A stretch of DNA of 64,000 nucleotides from an uncultured bacterium (GCA_938074205.1 CALJES010000018.1:1-64000); one strand, 5' to 3'. Positions 37,128 through 47,054 are shown, counted from the first letter of the stretch. The notes: generated from the letters alone by a model not told the origin. Made by a program: numbers and translations.

Positions 37128-38466
37128 ATACTTTCAGGCCGTCAGCAAGCTCGACACAATTCGGGTTAGCGGAAGCGTCTCGCAAGTCGTTGGTGTCATA
37201 GTCGAGTCAAACGGTCCGCCGTGTGGTGTTGGTGAATTGTGCAAAGTGTACCCGGCCAATACAGATGAGCCTATTCTGGCTGAGGTGGTCGGATTTCGCG
37301 AGAACCGAACATTGCTAATGCCATTTAGTTCCGCGGGCGGTATAAGGCCGGGTAGCCTAGTGGTTGCTAGCGGTTCATCGTTGCGCGTGCCAGTTAGTGA
37401 AAAGCTGCTCGGGAGAATCCTGGACGGGCTAGGTCGTCCGCTGGATGGCAAGGAATTCATAGAACCAGAGAAAGAAGTCTCGGCTTCTGCTACGCCTCCG
37501 CATCCGCTCGATCGGCGACGAATCAGCGAGCCGTTGCCTCTGGGAATTAGAGCGATTGATGGCCTTACAACAGTTGGCAAAGGGCAACGTATCGGCATCT
37601 TTGCGGGCAGCGGTGTCGGGAAAAGTACGCTCCTGGGCATGATTGCTCGTAACACCTCTGCTGACATAAACGTTATAGGATTAATCGGCGAACGCGGTCG
37701 CGAAGTTAGAGAGTTCATCGAAAAGGATTTGAAAGATGAAGGCCTGGCCAAGTCGGTGGTCGTTGTAGCTACATCCGATCAAATCCCAGTCGTAAGGATT
37801 CACGGTGCTCAAGTGGCTACTGCAATAGCAGAGTACTTTCGCGACCAAGGTTTGGACGTTCTGCTTATGATGGATTCAGTTACACGAGTTGCTTGGGCAC
37901 AGCGCGAAATAGGCCTTGCATCTGGAGAACCACCGACAACACGAGGATACACACCTTCAGTTTTTGCTTTTCTACCGCGGCTTCTTGAACGCTCCGGCTG
38001 CTCGTCACGCGGATCGATCACAGGGCTATACACTGTTCTTGTCGAGGCTGATGATATGAATGAACCTGTTGCAGACACGGTTCGAGGGATTCTCGACGGC
38101 CACATAGTACTTTCTCGCGATCTCGCCGCTCGCAATCACTACCCAGCAATTGACGTACTAGCCAGTGTGAGCCGACTGATGAGCGATGTGACGACGCCGG
38201 AGCATCGCCTTTTGGCGGGTAGATTGCGTGAGGTGTTGGCAACCTATAAAGCCAACGAAGATCTAATCAACATAGGTGCATATGCTGCGGGCAGCAATCC
38301 GAAGATTGACTTAGCCATATCGAAAATCGATGCGGTGAATAGCTTTCTCAAACAACGGGTAGATGAAGCTGCTGATTTCGATGCTACATTGACTGCTTTG
38401 AAGGAGCTTTTTGCGAACAGTGAGGAGATTCAAGTTCAAGTTACAAGCAGTGCTGGAGCATCGTAG
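37096..38466 (+). CDS. fliI: Flagellum-specific export ATPase FliI
   Basis: A 456-residue ATPase of the F1-beta family that energises flagellar protein export. Walker A is AGSGVGKST (about residues 170-178), Walker B VLLMMDSVTR, then the ATPase signature PAIDVLASVSRLM. It forms the cytoplasmic hexamer with FliH and FliJ. It overlaps fliH upstream by 32 bases and fliJ downstream by at least 47. Confidence 0.97.
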   Translation: MVARATLDLTKYFQAVSKLDTIRVSGSVSQVVGVIVESNGPPCGVGELCKVYPANTDEPILAEVVGFRENRTLLMPFSSAGGIRPGSLVVASGSSLRVPVSEKLLGRILDGLGRPLDGKEFIEPEKEVSASATPPHPLDRRRISEPLPLGIRAIDGLTTVGKGQRIGIFAGSGVGKSTLLGMIARNTSADINVIGLIGERGREVREFIEKDLKDEGLAKSVVVVATSDQIPVVRIHGAQVATAIAEYFRDQGLDVLLMMDSVTRVAWAQREIGLASGEPPTTRGYTPSVFAFLPRLLERSGCSSRGSITGLYTVLVEADDMNEPVADTVRGILDGHIVLSRDLAARNHYPAIDVLASVSRLMSDVTTPEHRLLAGRLREVLATYKANEDLINIGAYAAGSNPKIDLAISKIDAVNSFLKQRVDEAADFDATLTALKELFANSEEIQVQVTSSAGAS

Positions 38467-38890
38467 ATTCCAGGAAGATCAGCTTAAGGTCGAATTGGCA
38501 GTATTAATGCGCAACGAAGCACAAGAACGCTTCAAACTTGAGGAGTTGACGCGTGAACTGGAAGCGTCATACCAGATCCTAGCGGACAAATTGCATAGTG
38601 GAGCTGATGTTCGCGAGTTGGCGTTGTTAGACGAATACGTAAAAACGCTGCGGGACGACATTGGCGTTCAGTGTTTAACAGTCGAGGCAATTGGTAGGCA
38701 AGTAAATGAGAAGCGCTCTGAGGTTCTCGAGGCCATGAAGCGTCGGAAGCTTCTGCAAGCTCTGCGCGACAAGCAAGAGCGTGCGCATTTGTATGAGTCT
38801 GCTCGAGTTGAACAGAGCGAACTCGATAACCAAACATCAGTCAGGTTTGCTAGAACACACACTAGCAAGTGTCACCAGTCAAACTCTTAG
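38411..38890 (+). CDS. fliJ: Flagellar export protein FliJ
   Basis: About 156-159 residues, almost entirely helical and charged, with the N-terminal FKFKLQAVLEHRR of FliJ. It is the central stalk of the export ATPase. Possible starts are TTG 38411 and GTG 38420; AAGGAG (38401-38406) lies between the distances usual for the two. It overlaps the end of fliI. The C-terminal 20 residues look non-conserved. Confidence 0.88.
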   Translation: MRTVRRFKFKLQAVLEHRRFQEDQLKVELAVLMRNEAQERFKLEELTRELEASYQILADKLHSGADVRELALLDEYVKTLRDDIGVQCLTVEAIGRQVNEKRSEVLEAMKRRKLLQALRDKQERAHLYESARVEQSELDNQTSVRFARTHTSKCHQSNS

Positions 38891-38912
38891 AGCCGATTTG
38901 TAGCTGCGGAAT

Positions 38913-39509
38913 ATGGTTATGCTGGACGGATTGGCAAGTGTGCTGTCTCGAATACAGGAAATTAAGGCTCATTTTCGTGGGGCTTCAGCGGGCGGACCTG
39001 TTACAGTAGCCACTCGTTACTATGGGATGAGACAGCTTGAGCCCGCGCGTGTGGTTGCTTTTGGGCTCGGCAACTTGGCTGAATCGCCCCAAGAATCGAC
39101 AAGAGGGTTCGTCCAAACCATTTCGGCTTATGACGATCTTATCAACCAAACAGCTCAAAAGTACAAACTTGATGCCGCCCTCCTCAAAGCGCTGATACAT
39201 GCCGAGAGCGGCTTCAACCCCCAGGCGGTTTCGCCGGCCGGCGCAAAGGGGCTAACGCAGCTTATGCCTGCTACAGCCGCGGCGTTGGGAGTTACTGATC
39301 CTTTCGATCCTGCGCAGAGTATAGACGGCGGCGCACGCTATCTAAGGGCGCAACTGGATCGTTTCGGAGGTGACGAAGCGCTAGCACTGGCTGCGTATAA
39401 CGCCGGACCGGCAGCAGTAATCAAATATCGCGGTATTCCGCCTTACAAGGAGACGCAGAACTACGTGCAAAAGGTGCTTAGACTCAAGGAAAGTTACTCG
39501 GACCAATAA
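38913..39509 (+). CDS. Lytic transglycosylase (SLT family) in flagellar cluster
   Basis: A 198-residue protein with an SLT catalytic domain (about 75-195). The catalytic glutamate is in HAESGFNPQAVSPAGAKG; GLTQLMPATA and AYNAGPAAV are the other family motifs. No cleavable signal peptide is obvious, so it may leave through the flagellar export route. It probably opens peptidoglycan for the rod, like FlgJ. No FlgJ is seen in this cluster. Confidence 0.9.
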   Translation: MVMLDGLASVLSRIQEIKAHFRGASAGGPVTVATRYYGMRQLEPARVVAFGLGNLAESPQESTRGFVQTISAYDDLINQTAQKYKLDAALLKALIHAESGFNPQAVSPAGAKGLTQLMPATAAALGVTDPFDPAQSIDGGARYLRAQLDRFGGDEALALAAYNAGPAAVIKYRGIPPYKETQNYVQKVLRLKESYSDQ

Positions 39510-39584
39510 ACCCTGTGGCAGCCTTGTGCTGCAAATCATAGAAGGCTCTGTAACTAGCGGTGGCTTGAGGATCGGGAGAAAGAA

Positions 39585-41399
39585 TTGAACGCGCAACTTA
39601 TAGTACGTGCAACTTGCGAGTGGGAAGCGCTACAGCAAACTCCGCGGCTGGACGCAAAAAGCCGCGAGGCCGCTGACTGTTTCGAGTTGCTGCTGAGCAG
39701 TGCCCTATCTGAGGGGTCGAGAACTCCCGATCTTAGTGCAGACGAACGGGACAATCGATCCGATGCGGTAGGGACAGAAGATCAAGCCCGTAAGGTTGAA
39801 GATATTAATCTTCTTACCGCTGCGTTGAACCAGTCGACTAGTGTAGCGGTTAGATCGGCTGGTGTTTTCTATGAGAGTTCTTGTAGTGATACAGATGGTT
39901 GTCACGAAGTAACCCAGGAACTCGTCGCAGATTGTACGTTATCGTTTCCTAGCAGTCCTCAGCTTTCTCAGGTAGCGCCTGGAGATACCGAAGGAGAAAG
40001 TCACGATGTCGCTAGTGTTCCCACTTTGTCGGGTTCCTGCGCTACTGTCGAGAATCCAAGGAGTCTGCCGGAAGCGAGTCAATCCCGTTCGGTTTCGGAA
40101 GAATTTGAGTTTGGGTTGGAAAGAAACGATGCGGTGAGAAGCTTACCTAATCCTCTGGCGGAACTTGTAGCTAGCCACAGGGGAACTCTGGTTAGAAGTC
40201 CAGTAAGCGAGTCCAAAGCTTCCCCAGGGGTGTCAGAAGCTTCAATACCCATTGGTATTGAAAAAGCATCAGCGGCAGAATCCAAAGATGATCGGCTACC
40301 TCTTAGCAGGCTAACTCGGGAAAGTCACACCGTTTCCGAGGCAATGCCGCTATTGCGGGGTGACGTAAGCTGTGAGATAGAGAGCACCTTGTCTGGTCAG
40401 ACAGTTTTCCAGGCAAAGCCACTATTGCAAGAGGCGGAAAGATATAAAACGTCGAACAACACCGATTCTGGCGTTTTGACCGCTGTGTTTGATGACTTAT
40501 ACGCTGTTGATGCTGTGGTTGAAACGATGGGAACGCGTTCGGTGGTCAAGGATACACCTACTGTCACTGACTCGAATGCAGTTTCGAGTGATTCGTCGCC
40601 TACATTGAATAGTGTGACCAGAACTCATCGCAGTGTGGTTGTTGAAGAACTTGACTCTATAGGAGCAAGTTCGATTACTCAATCTCAGATAGGTAGTGCC
40701 GGCCCCGAGGACGAGCTAGCTGGTTTGGTTTCAGGAGGTCGTCGTGTCGAAGTAAGTGATGATGTATTAAACCAGTCAGACTTATCGGTAGGTTCCGAAA
40801 AGCAAAGTAACTCGCTACTCGACGAACGCGTATACGTTCCTATCTCAACGAGAATAGAAGGTGCCCGACCGATACACTATCATCCATCGCAAACACTAAA
40901 CCCTGCATCTGTCAATGTCTCCCAAGCTGAAGCAGTTTTACTGCAGAACATGCTGGATCAAATCAGAACCGCGCTGCTAAATAAGGAAGTTGAGCGCTAC
41001 GAGATTGTAATAAAGCTTCACCCGCCGGAACTGGGGCATCTGACAGTCAGGGTTATCCAAGATGCGCAGGGCTTAGTGTCGCATATTCAGGCAACAAGGG
41101 AAGAAGTGCATAGTTTGCTGAAAGCTCATTTGCCGCTATTGACCGATACTTTGTTAGATGCTGGCTTAAGAGTCAACTCTCTTACAGTGAGCCATAGTTC
41201 CCCGTCTTCTACTGTTTACCACGAGCTAGATCAACAGTGGGGAAGTTCTCAACAAGGTGCTTTCTACAACAACCAAAGGGGTAAGCATCCCTCGGCTGGT
41301 ATTTACGTGGCAAGCGAGTCACCATGGTTCGACCAGCCGGATCCTATCAATTGGTTACCTGAACCGTTTTATAACGTGGGATATAGTTGGTTTGCTTAG
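39585..41399 (+). CDS. fliK: Flagellar hook-length control protein FliK
   Basis: A 604-residue protein. A long, low-complexity, serine- and glutamate-rich part (about 1-430) acts as the ruler in this family. The compact C-terminal domain (about 440-560), with IVIKLHPPELGHLTVRVIQDAQ and VHSLLKAHLPLLTDTLLDAGLRVNSL, is the Flg_hook domain that switches export specificity. TTG start behind GGGAGAAAG. It sits next to flgD, as usual. Confidence 0.9.
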   Translation: MNAQLIVRATCEWEALQQTPRLDAKSREAADCFELLLSSALSEGSRTPDLSADERDNRSDAVGTEDQARKVEDINLLTAALNQSTSVAVRSAGVFYESSCSDTDGCHEVTQELVADCTLSFPSSPQLSQVAPGDTEGESHDVASVPTLSGSCATVENPRSLPEASQSRSVSEEFEFGLERNDAVRSLPNPLAELVASHRGTLVRSPVSESKASPGVSEASIPIGIEKASAAESKDDRLPLSRLTRESHTVSEAMPLLRGDVSCEIESTLSGQTVFQAKPLLQEAERYKTSNNTDSGVLTAVFDDLYAVDAVVETMGTRSVVKDTPTVTDSNAVSSDSSPTLNSVTRTHRSVVVEELDSIGASSITQSQIGSAGPEDELAGLVSGGRRVEVSDDVLNQSDLSVGSEKQSNSLLDERVYVPISTRIEGARPIHYHPSQTLNPASVNVSQAEAVLLQNMLDQIRTALLNKEVERYEIVIKLHPPELGHLTVRVIQDAQGLVSHIQATREEVHSLLKAHLPLLTDTLLDAGLRVNSLTVSHSSPSSTVYHELDQQWGSSQQGAFYNNQRGKHPSAGIYVASESPWFDQPDPINWLPEPFYNVGYSWFA

Positions 41400-41414
41400 G
41401 AGGTGAGATAAAAA

Positions 41415-41819
41415 ATGGCTGTTGACGCAGTTGCCGGTGTGAATACAGGCGGGGGAGCTTCCTACAAAAGCTCAATCGCCTCTTTGGATAAAGATGTATT
41501 TCTAAGGCTTCTGATAACCGAATTGCGTAATCAGGATCCGCTTCGTCCAATGGAGGACAAAGACTTTATTGCCCAACTCGCCCAGTTTTCTTCGCTGGAA
41601 CAAGTCCAAAAGATGGTAGCTGGCTTCACCGAACTGACAAAGCATCAAGCGGTAGCAAAAGCGTTTGCGATGATAGGCAAGAGTATAGAATTCACCGACT
41701 CGCAGGAAGGACAATGCACCGGAAAAGTCACCGGCGTTGTTTTTGAGAATGGCTGGCCTATGCTGGAAGTGGGTTCCAGAACTGTCGATCCAAGTACTGT
41801 TCTGAGGGTTACAAACTAG
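41415..41819 (+). CDS. flgD: Flagellar hook capping protein FlgD
   Basis: A 134-residue hook cap. The N-terminal part with LDKDVFLRLLITELRNQDPLRPMEDKDFIAQLAQFSSLEQ is diagnostic. The C-terminal domain is short, as in Bacillus-type FlgD. AGGAGGTGAGAT precedes the ATG. A 200-base spacer with a sigma54 promoter follows, separating it from flgE. Confidence 0.95.
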   Translation: MAVDAVAGVNTGGGASYKSSIASLDKDVFLRLLITELRNQDPLRPMEDKDFIAQLAQFSSLEQVQKMVAGFTELTKHQAVAKAFAMIGKSIEFTDSQEGQCTGKVTGVVFENGWPMLEVGSRTVDPSTVLRVTN

Positions 41820-41881
41820 TGTTATGTGATGCCACCTTGGTGTGTCGTAGCTAAGCAATTTGATGATCTTTTAAGTTGTGC

Positions 41882-41897
41882 TGGCACGCGAATTGCT
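41882..41897 (+). promoter_or_regulatory. Sigma54 promoter before flgE
   Basis: TGGCACGCGAATTGCT matches the RpoN consensus TGGCACG-N4-TTGC[AT] at every fixed base, with the GG and GC ten bases apart. The flgE start is about 125 bases downstream. Confidence 0.85.
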
Positions 41898-42021
41898 GCT
41901 TGCGCACCTCGGGCAGTTGCTGTGAAGGCGATCGACAATTGACATGCTCAGTGGAGCGTTAAGAACCGAATGTGTTTAGTCGTTTGAATTACGTGTAGCG
42001 AAGCTTTGGAGGTTAGCAAGA

Positions 42022-43284
42022 ATGATACAGTCGCTCTTTAGTGGAATTTCGGGTTTGAAGGCTTTTAAGTCAAGTTTAGATGTTATAGGAAATAACATCG
42101 CCAACGTCAACACCACCGCTTACAAAGCATCCCGTGCGAGCTTCAAGGAAATGTTAGCGCAAACGCTCAAGCCGGCTACTGCTCCTTCTTCAACATCCGG
42201 CGGTACAAACCCGTTCCAGGTTGGTTTGGGGGTAATGGTAGGTTCTGTTGACACGGATCAAAGACAGGGATCCATGCTCGCTACAGGTCGCGAGACCGAT
42301 CTCGCAATTGAGGGAGCTGGTTATTTTGTGCTTTCAGGGGGCGACAGAGTTTTGTATACCAGAGATGGGGCTTTTGCGCTTGATGCTTCAAACAATCTGG
42401 TCAGTGCTTCCACAGGTCTATATGTTCTTGGTTGGATGGCGGATGCAAATACTGGCGAGATCGATACTTCTGCCCCTATAACAGCAGATTCCAGAATCGC
42501 TATTCCAGTTGGGAAACTTACTTTATCTAGGCAGACCTCACTGGTTAATGTTAGCGGTAACCTGGACGCAACTGCATCGGAAGGCGAATCTTATTCAATA
42601 CGCTTTTCCATCTATGATTCGCTCGGCGTGATGCACGATATAGACATAGTCTTTACTAAAGCGGCAAACCAGACTACTCCCCCATATGAACCCACTTGGA
42701 ACTATTCCATAAGCTGCCCTGATGCGGGGACGAATCCAGTTGCAACCGGAACCATAACCTTCGACTCATTAGGTCACAGCAAAGTGACTTCAATTCCGCT
42801 GTCCATAACCCTGGCTAACCCGAACGGTTCTACTCAGCCGTTGGTAGCCACTATTGACACAAGCAATATTAGCCAGCTTAATGGTCAGCACACAGTGGAC
42901 ATGACTTACCAAAACGGATTGCCTATGGGGGTGCTGGAATCCTTTTCGATCGACCGGTACGGAGTGGTTGTAGGAAGGTTTAGTAACGGTTCTGCACGCA
43001 GTATTGCGCAGATTGCCCTTGCTGATTTCAACAACTCTTCTGGTCTTGCTAAACTCGGCAACAGTCTGCTGGTCGAAACCCCTAATTCCGGGTCTGCGCG
43101 CTTCGATGCGCCGGGGGTAGGCGGCCTAGGATTGATAAGTTCAGGTTTCCTCGAAGGGTCTAATGTCGATCTGGCAGCAGAGTTTGCCAACATGATAATA
43201 GCTCAGCGTGGATTCCAAGCTAATTCTAGGGTTATCACTGTTTCAGATGAAGTACTCCAAGAACTGGTTTCTATTAAGCGGTAA
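42022..43284 (+). CDS. flgE: Flagellar hook protein FlgE
   Basis: A 420-residue hook subunit. It has the N-terminal FSGISGLKAFKSSLDVIGNNIANVNTTAYK and the C-terminal FANMIIAQRGFQANSRVITVSDEVLQELVS coiled-coil pair of axial proteins. Internal FlgE domain: ATGRETDLAIEGAGYFVLSGGD and VLYTRDGAFALD. Normal length. It follows a sigma54 promoter, so hook synthesis is probably tied to the RpoN step. Confidence 0.96.
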   Translation: MIQSLFSGISGLKAFKSSLDVIGNNIANVNTTAYKASRASFKEMLAQTLKPATAPSSTSGGTNPFQVGLGVMVGSVDTDQRQGSMLATGRETDLAIEGAGYFVLSGGDRVLYTRDGAFALDASNNLVSASTGLYVLGWMADANTGEIDTSAPITADSRIAIPVGKLTLSRQTSLVNVSGNLDATASEGESYSIRFSIYDSLGVMHDIDIVFTKAANQTTPPYEPTWNYSISCPDAGTNPVATGTITFDSLGHSKVTSIPLSITLANPNGSTQPLVATIDTSNISQLNGQHTVDMTYQNGLPMGVLESFSIDRYGVVVGRFSNGSARSIAQIALADFNNSSGLAKLGNSLLVETPNSGSARFDAPGVGGLGLISSGFLEGSNVDLAAEFANMIIAQRGFQANSRVITVSDEVLQELVSIKR

Positions 43285-43370
43285 TGGAGCAGGTAGTTCG
43301 AGGTAGTTCTAGCCTGTCTTGGTTCGTTGCAAGCGGTAAGAATCCTGGGGCGGCTAGGAAGAAGTGTGAG

Positions 43371-44198
43371 ATGGACTTCACCACGTTGTTGGGGCTTTTC
43401 GTAGCGCTAAGCGCTTTGATAGTTGGCTGGCGGTTTGCGGGTTACTGGAGCGGTGAGCTTGTAGATCTGCCTGTTCTTCTGCTGGTGATCGCTGGTAGCT
43501 TCGGTACGGCCGTCGCCAGCTCCAATATGCGTACGCTGGCGTCAATTCCTGGAGTGCTTCGTAAAGTGTGGTCTGGAACTTATACGGATCCGACATCTCT
43601 TATTCGGACTATGGTTGCTCTCGCTCGGCTAGTGAGGGTGGAGGGATTATTATCTCTTGAGCGCATACTCCCTGACATTCCAAACAAGTTTCTCAAGAGA
43701 GGAATCGAGCTAGTTATAGACGGGAGGCCAAGTCAGGTCATCAGAGAGATTATGGAGGCGGAAATGTTAGCCTCTTACCAAAGATTGATTGCAGTAGAAA
43801 ACTTTTTCAACACGATTGGTTACCTAGCTCCATCTTTCGGTGCGGTCGCAACGGTTTCGATTTTGAGCGCGAATCTGGCGAGCATAGAAGAGCCGGGAAA
43901 GGTGAGCTCTGCGGTGGCATCTTCGCTTTGCGGTGTTTTGTATGGTCTTTTGCTGCGTACTCTTGTCTGCGTGCCCATTGGCCGCAAGTTAAGAGTTACC
44001 GCAGAGGAGGAATTGATAACCCACGCCATGGTGGTAGAAGGGATTCTTGCCCTGAACGCATCTGAAAACCCCCGAATCCTCCAGGATATTATGAGTGCGT
44101 TCCTGTCTCGCGAAGGTTCTAGGGGGTTTCCGGCTACCCAACGTCCGCTTGCTGAGACACAAGCAAGAACTGGCTCATTCCAGAGGAGGGCTTCGTAA
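43371..44198 (+). CDS. motA: Flagellar motor stator protein MotA
   Basis: About 275 residues. MotA/TolQ/ExbB family with four helices and a large cytoplasmic loop. NTIGYLAPSFGAVATV carries the conserved proline of the third helix. ATG 43371 is preferred to the longer reading (43284), because AGGAAG is placed before it and the protein begins at the hydrophobic N-terminus. The stator pairs MotA with MotB, but no motB follows; fliL starts right at the stop. Confidence 0.92.
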   Translation: MDFTTLLGLFVALSALIVGWRFAGYWSGELVDLPVLLLVIAGSFGTAVASSNMRTLASIPGVLRKVWSGTYTDPTSLIRTMVALARLVRVEGLLSLERILPDIPNKFLKRGIELVIDGRPSQVIREIMEAEMLASYQRLIAVENFFNTIGYLAPSFGAVATVSILSANLASIEEPGKVSSAVASSLCGVLYGLLLRTLVCVPIGRKLRVTAEEELITHAMVVEGILALNASENPRILQDIMSAFLSREGSRGFPATQRPLAETQARTGSFQRRAS

Positions 44199-44651
44199 GT
44201 GTTTGCCAACGAAAAAGGTAAGCTGCTGATCATTCTAATAGCGGGCGTGTTGGTGATTGCGCTGCTTGCCGGAGTAGGTACGTTTGTTCTCAAGGGCAAA
44301 GGTAAGTCCAAAAAAGCATACAAGCCAAAAGAGGAACCGGTTCAGACCCTTGCTCTTGGCGAATTTATTGTGAACTTGGCTGATAAGGATGATTTGCGTT
44401 ATTTGAAGGCCACCATAGTGCTTGGTGTTACTGGAAAGGTACCTTCGTCAGGAGGGCATGGGGCGGAAAGTGGTCCTAGCCCAGCCGTTAGAGACGCTGT
44501 GATAACCGTTTTATCTAGCAAACGGTTCTCAGAGCTCATTACCTCCCAAGGAAAAGAGAAACTCAAAAAAGAGTTGATAGCGGCGGTCAACAAGCGGCTT
44601 CACGAGTGCAAGGCAGTAGAAGTGTACTTTAGCGATTTCGCGATGCAGTGA
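44199..44651 (+). CDS. fliL: Flagellar basal body-associated protein FliL
   Basis: A 150-residue protein. A helix (about 8-30), a basic stretch, then the FliL domain with VQTLALGEFIVNLADKDDLRYLKATIVLGV and RDAVITVLSSKRFSELITSQGKEKLKKEL. It stabilises the stator. GTG start immediately after the motA stop. A 76-base spacer leads to fliN. Confidence 0.93.
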   Translation: MFANEKGKLLIILIAGVLVIALLAGVGTFVLKGKGKSKKAYKPKEEPVQTLALGEFIVNLADKDDLRYLKATIVLGVTGKVPSSGGHGAESGPSPAVRDAVITVLSSKRFSELITSQGKEKLKKELIAAVNKRLHECKAVEVYFSDFAMQ

Positions 44652-44727
44652 GCAGCTCAAGCGACTCGGATTCCATTTAGCTTTAGGATTAGTAGCATCT
44701 ATCTTGGATATGTGAATCGGAGGTAAG

Positions 44728-45201
44728 TTGATGTCGAACGAGCCATTCACTAAGGAAGAACTAGAAGCACTTGCTGCTCAGGGGATGCAAGCAGGGGAGG
44801 AACCGGACAAAGAATGCGATTCACAGTTGACCGGCGGAACGTGCGAATCTGACGACGCAGCTGATGCCGGACGTGGAACGGTCGTTAAAACAGTCCAATT
44901 TGATTCATTTAGCGGTTCTGGGGGCTCAAGTGTTCGGGCGGGTATGGACCTCATAATGGACGTCAATCTTCAGGTTACCGTCGAGCTAGGTCGAACGATT
45001 CTGAAGGTGCGCGATGTATTAGAACTTGGTCCCGGAGCAGTTGTTGAACTCGACCGACACGCTGGGGAGCCAGTAGATGTAGTGGTAAACAACAAACCCA
45101 TAGCCCGTGGCGAAGTGGTTGTGGTAGACGAGAACTTCGGAGTGAGAATAACAGAAATAATCGACCAGGAAGAAAGAGATGCTAGAGCAAAGGCTGCTTA
45201 G
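44728..45201 (+). CDS. fliN: Flagellar motor switch protein FliN
   Basis: A 157-residue protein. An N-terminal helix (PFTKEELEALAAQGM) resembles the CheY-binding end of FliM and FliY. A variable linker (about 20-70) is followed by the SpoA/FliN domain (about 75-157) with MDVNLQVTVELGRTILKVRDVLELGPGAVVELDRHAGEPVDVVVNNKPIARGEVVVVDENFGVRI, split by natural breaks. It forms the C-ring with FliG and FliM, which are not in this cluster. ATG behind GGAGG. Confidence 0.94.
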   Translation: MMSNEPFTKEELEALAAQGMQAGEEPDKECDSQLTGGTCESDDAADAGRGTVVKTVQFDSFSGSGGSSVRAGMDLIMDVNLQVTVELGRTILKVRDVLELGPGAVVELDRHAGEPVDVVVNNKPIARGEVVVVDENFGVRITEIIDQEERDARAKAA

Positions 45202-45880
45202 GGGAAGGATTGTGCCGCTATTGCTGGGGATGGCTCTTCTTGTTTCGGTTGGCACATCGCAAGAAGCGGAGGCGCGAAATGCCGATAACCAACCTATGTT
45301 CACGGAGCAACTTATAGTGTCCCAAGAGAAGCAGCCGAAAGAACCGCGTGCGGATATTCCCAGCGATTACATTGCTTCGCTTGAAGCGTCCGCCTCTGAT
45401 CGTGATACTAATCCTGAGTCAGTTTCCATTGCCCGCGTGCTGATCAGTTTGGTCATAGTCGTGGGTTTGGTTTACTTAACGATGGTTTTTCTCCGTAGGT
45501 ATGGGGGTGTTGGGAACGTCCAAAACCAGGAACAGCGCTTGATGCGAGTAGTAGGGAACCTATCGTTGGGGCCAGGTCGTGCATTGCATTTAGTTGAGGT
45601 TGGCTCGAGAAAACTAGTGGTCGGATCTACTGCAACAAACGTGACAATGTTAGCTGAACTTACTGAGAGTGACCTGCCGCCTGCTTCAACTGGCACACCT
45701 ATAGACCATTGCTATGGCGGTGTTTCATTCAAAGATCATCTTGTTCAGTTCCTGGGTACTGTTTGTCCAAACCTCGAGTCTTCTAAGCGCGTAGCTCATA
45801 TACTTCGAGATTCCACAGCGTTCATCCAGGGTAAGCGGTTGTCTCTAGCAGAACTTCGCTGGAGGCTGCGCAATGGATAG
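45179..45880 (+). CDS. fliO: Flagellar biosynthesis protein FliO
   Basis: A 233-residue protein. An N-terminal signal-like segment (about 10-25) is followed by a periplasmic stretch, a helix (about 86-105) and a FliO-type domain ([31 protein letters not shown]). It helps FliP assemble into the export gate. It overlaps fliN by 23 bases and fliP by 8. The C-terminal 70 residues are extra. Confidence 0.85.
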   Translation: MLEQRLLRGRIVPLLLGMALLVSVGTSQEAEARNADNQPMFTEQLIVSQEKQPKEPRADIPSDYIASLEASASDRDTNPESVSIARVLISLVIVVGLVYLTMVFLRRYGGVGNVQNQEQRLMRVVGNLSLGPGRALHLVEVGSRKLVVGSTATNVTMLAELTESDLPPASTGTPIDHCYGGVSFKDHLVQFLGTVCPNLESSKRVAHILRDSTAFIQGKRLSLAELRWRLRNG

Positions 45881-46703
45881 CACAGCTACAACGCATCCCG
45901 ACTACCAACCCCGCGAACTGGTAAATCAGCGTTTTGCTTGGTGCCCAGGAGTGGTATTCTGGGCGTTCACTGCCGTGTTTATTCTTGTCATGTCTATTTG
46001 CGATTGTCCAGCGTTAGGCCAAACTTTGGCTGTTCCTAGAATAGAGATTGGCTTAGATCGCGCAAAGACTCCTCAGGAAGTGTCGACGAGCCTTCAGATA
46101 TTGTTTCTGCTAACAGTATTGTCATTAGCTCCGGCTCTGCTCATAATGCTTACCTCGTTTACTAGAATCGTGATCGTTCTTTCGTTTACGAGAAGTGCAT
46201 TGGGCTCGCCGCAGATTCCTCCTAACACGGTTTTGATCGGCCTGGCTCTCTTTCTGACTTTTTTCACAATGGCACCTGTTTGGCAACAAGTCAACCAAGA
46301 CGCTGTTCAGCCATACCTTGCCCACCAGATATCGTTCCAACAAGCTATTCAACGGGCCTCCGTACCGGTTCGCGATTTTATGCTCAAACAAACGCGTCCG
46401 AGAGATGCAGCTCTTTTTGTTTCCTTATCACACTCTCCGAGGCCTAAGACGAAAGACGACTTACAAATGCACGTGCTGATACCAGCGTTCCTCATAAGCG
46501 AACTGAAAACAGCGTTCACTATTGGTTTTGTCATATTTATCCCGTTTCTTGTCATCGACATGGTTGTGTCGGTGACACTGATGTCTATGGGGATGCTTAT
46601 GCTTCCTCCTGTGATGATCTCTTTGCCATTCAAGATACTGCTTTTCGTGCTAGTGGATGGCTGGCACTTGCTCGCGAGATCTTTGGTGTTAAGTTTCCAC
46701 TAA
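45873..46703 (+). CDS. fliP: Flagellar biosynthesis protein FliP
   Basis: A 276-residue core subunit of the export gate. Typical: [92 protein letters not shown], given as two conserved blocks. A signal-like N-terminal helix (about 28-48) precedes them. It overlaps fliO by 8 bases and leaves an 81-base gap to fliQ. Confidence 0.96.
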   Translation: MDSTATTHPDYQPRELVNQRFAWCPGVVFWAFTAVFILVMSICDCPALGQTLAVPRIEIGLDRAKTPQEVSTSLQILFLLTVLSLAPALLIMLTSFTRIVIVLSFTRSALGSPQIPPNTVLIGLALFLTFFTMAPVWQQVNQDAVQPYLAHQISFQQAIQRASVPVRDFMLKQTRPRDAALFVSLSHSPRPKTKDDLQMHVLIPAFLISELKTAFTIGFVIFIPFLVIDMVVSVTLMSMGMLMLPPVMISLPFKILLFVLVDGWHLLARSLVLSFH

Positions 46704-46784
46704 TCACTAACCACTGACCAGGTTTACCTTTGCGCAAAACAGGATGACTTTCTAGATTGTCCACTGGTTTGGGGGTGATTTCTG

Positions 46785-47054
46785 ATGACTGATACAGGAG
46801 TGCTGGAACTTGCGCAGCGTGCAGTAGCTCTTGGACTAATGATTTCCGGGCCGATTTTGGGTCTGGGCTTAGTAGTAGGTCTGCTGGTAAGCATTTTCCA
46901 GGCAGCTACGCAGATACAAGAGATGACTTTGACCTTCGTGCCAAAGATTATAGCTGTGGGGGCTGCTCTGGTAGTTTTCGGTCCTTGGATGCTTAAGAGC
47001 ATGGTTGTCTTCACGACAAAACTTCTCGCGAGCTTACCTAACTTCGTTAGATGA
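46785..47054 (+). CDS. fliQ: Flagellar biosynthesis protein FliQ
   Basis: An 89-residue protein with two helices (about 15-40 and 55-80), containing GLVVGLLVSIFQAATQIQEMTLTFVPKI. FliQ forms the export gate with FliP and FliR. GGGGGTGAT precedes the ATG. It is followed by fliR after 38 bases, the usual order. Confidence 0.95.
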   Translation: MTDTGVLELAQRAVALGLMISGPILGLGLVVGLLVSIFQAATQIQEMTLTFVPKIIAVGAALVVFGPWMLKSMVVFTTKLLASLPNFVR

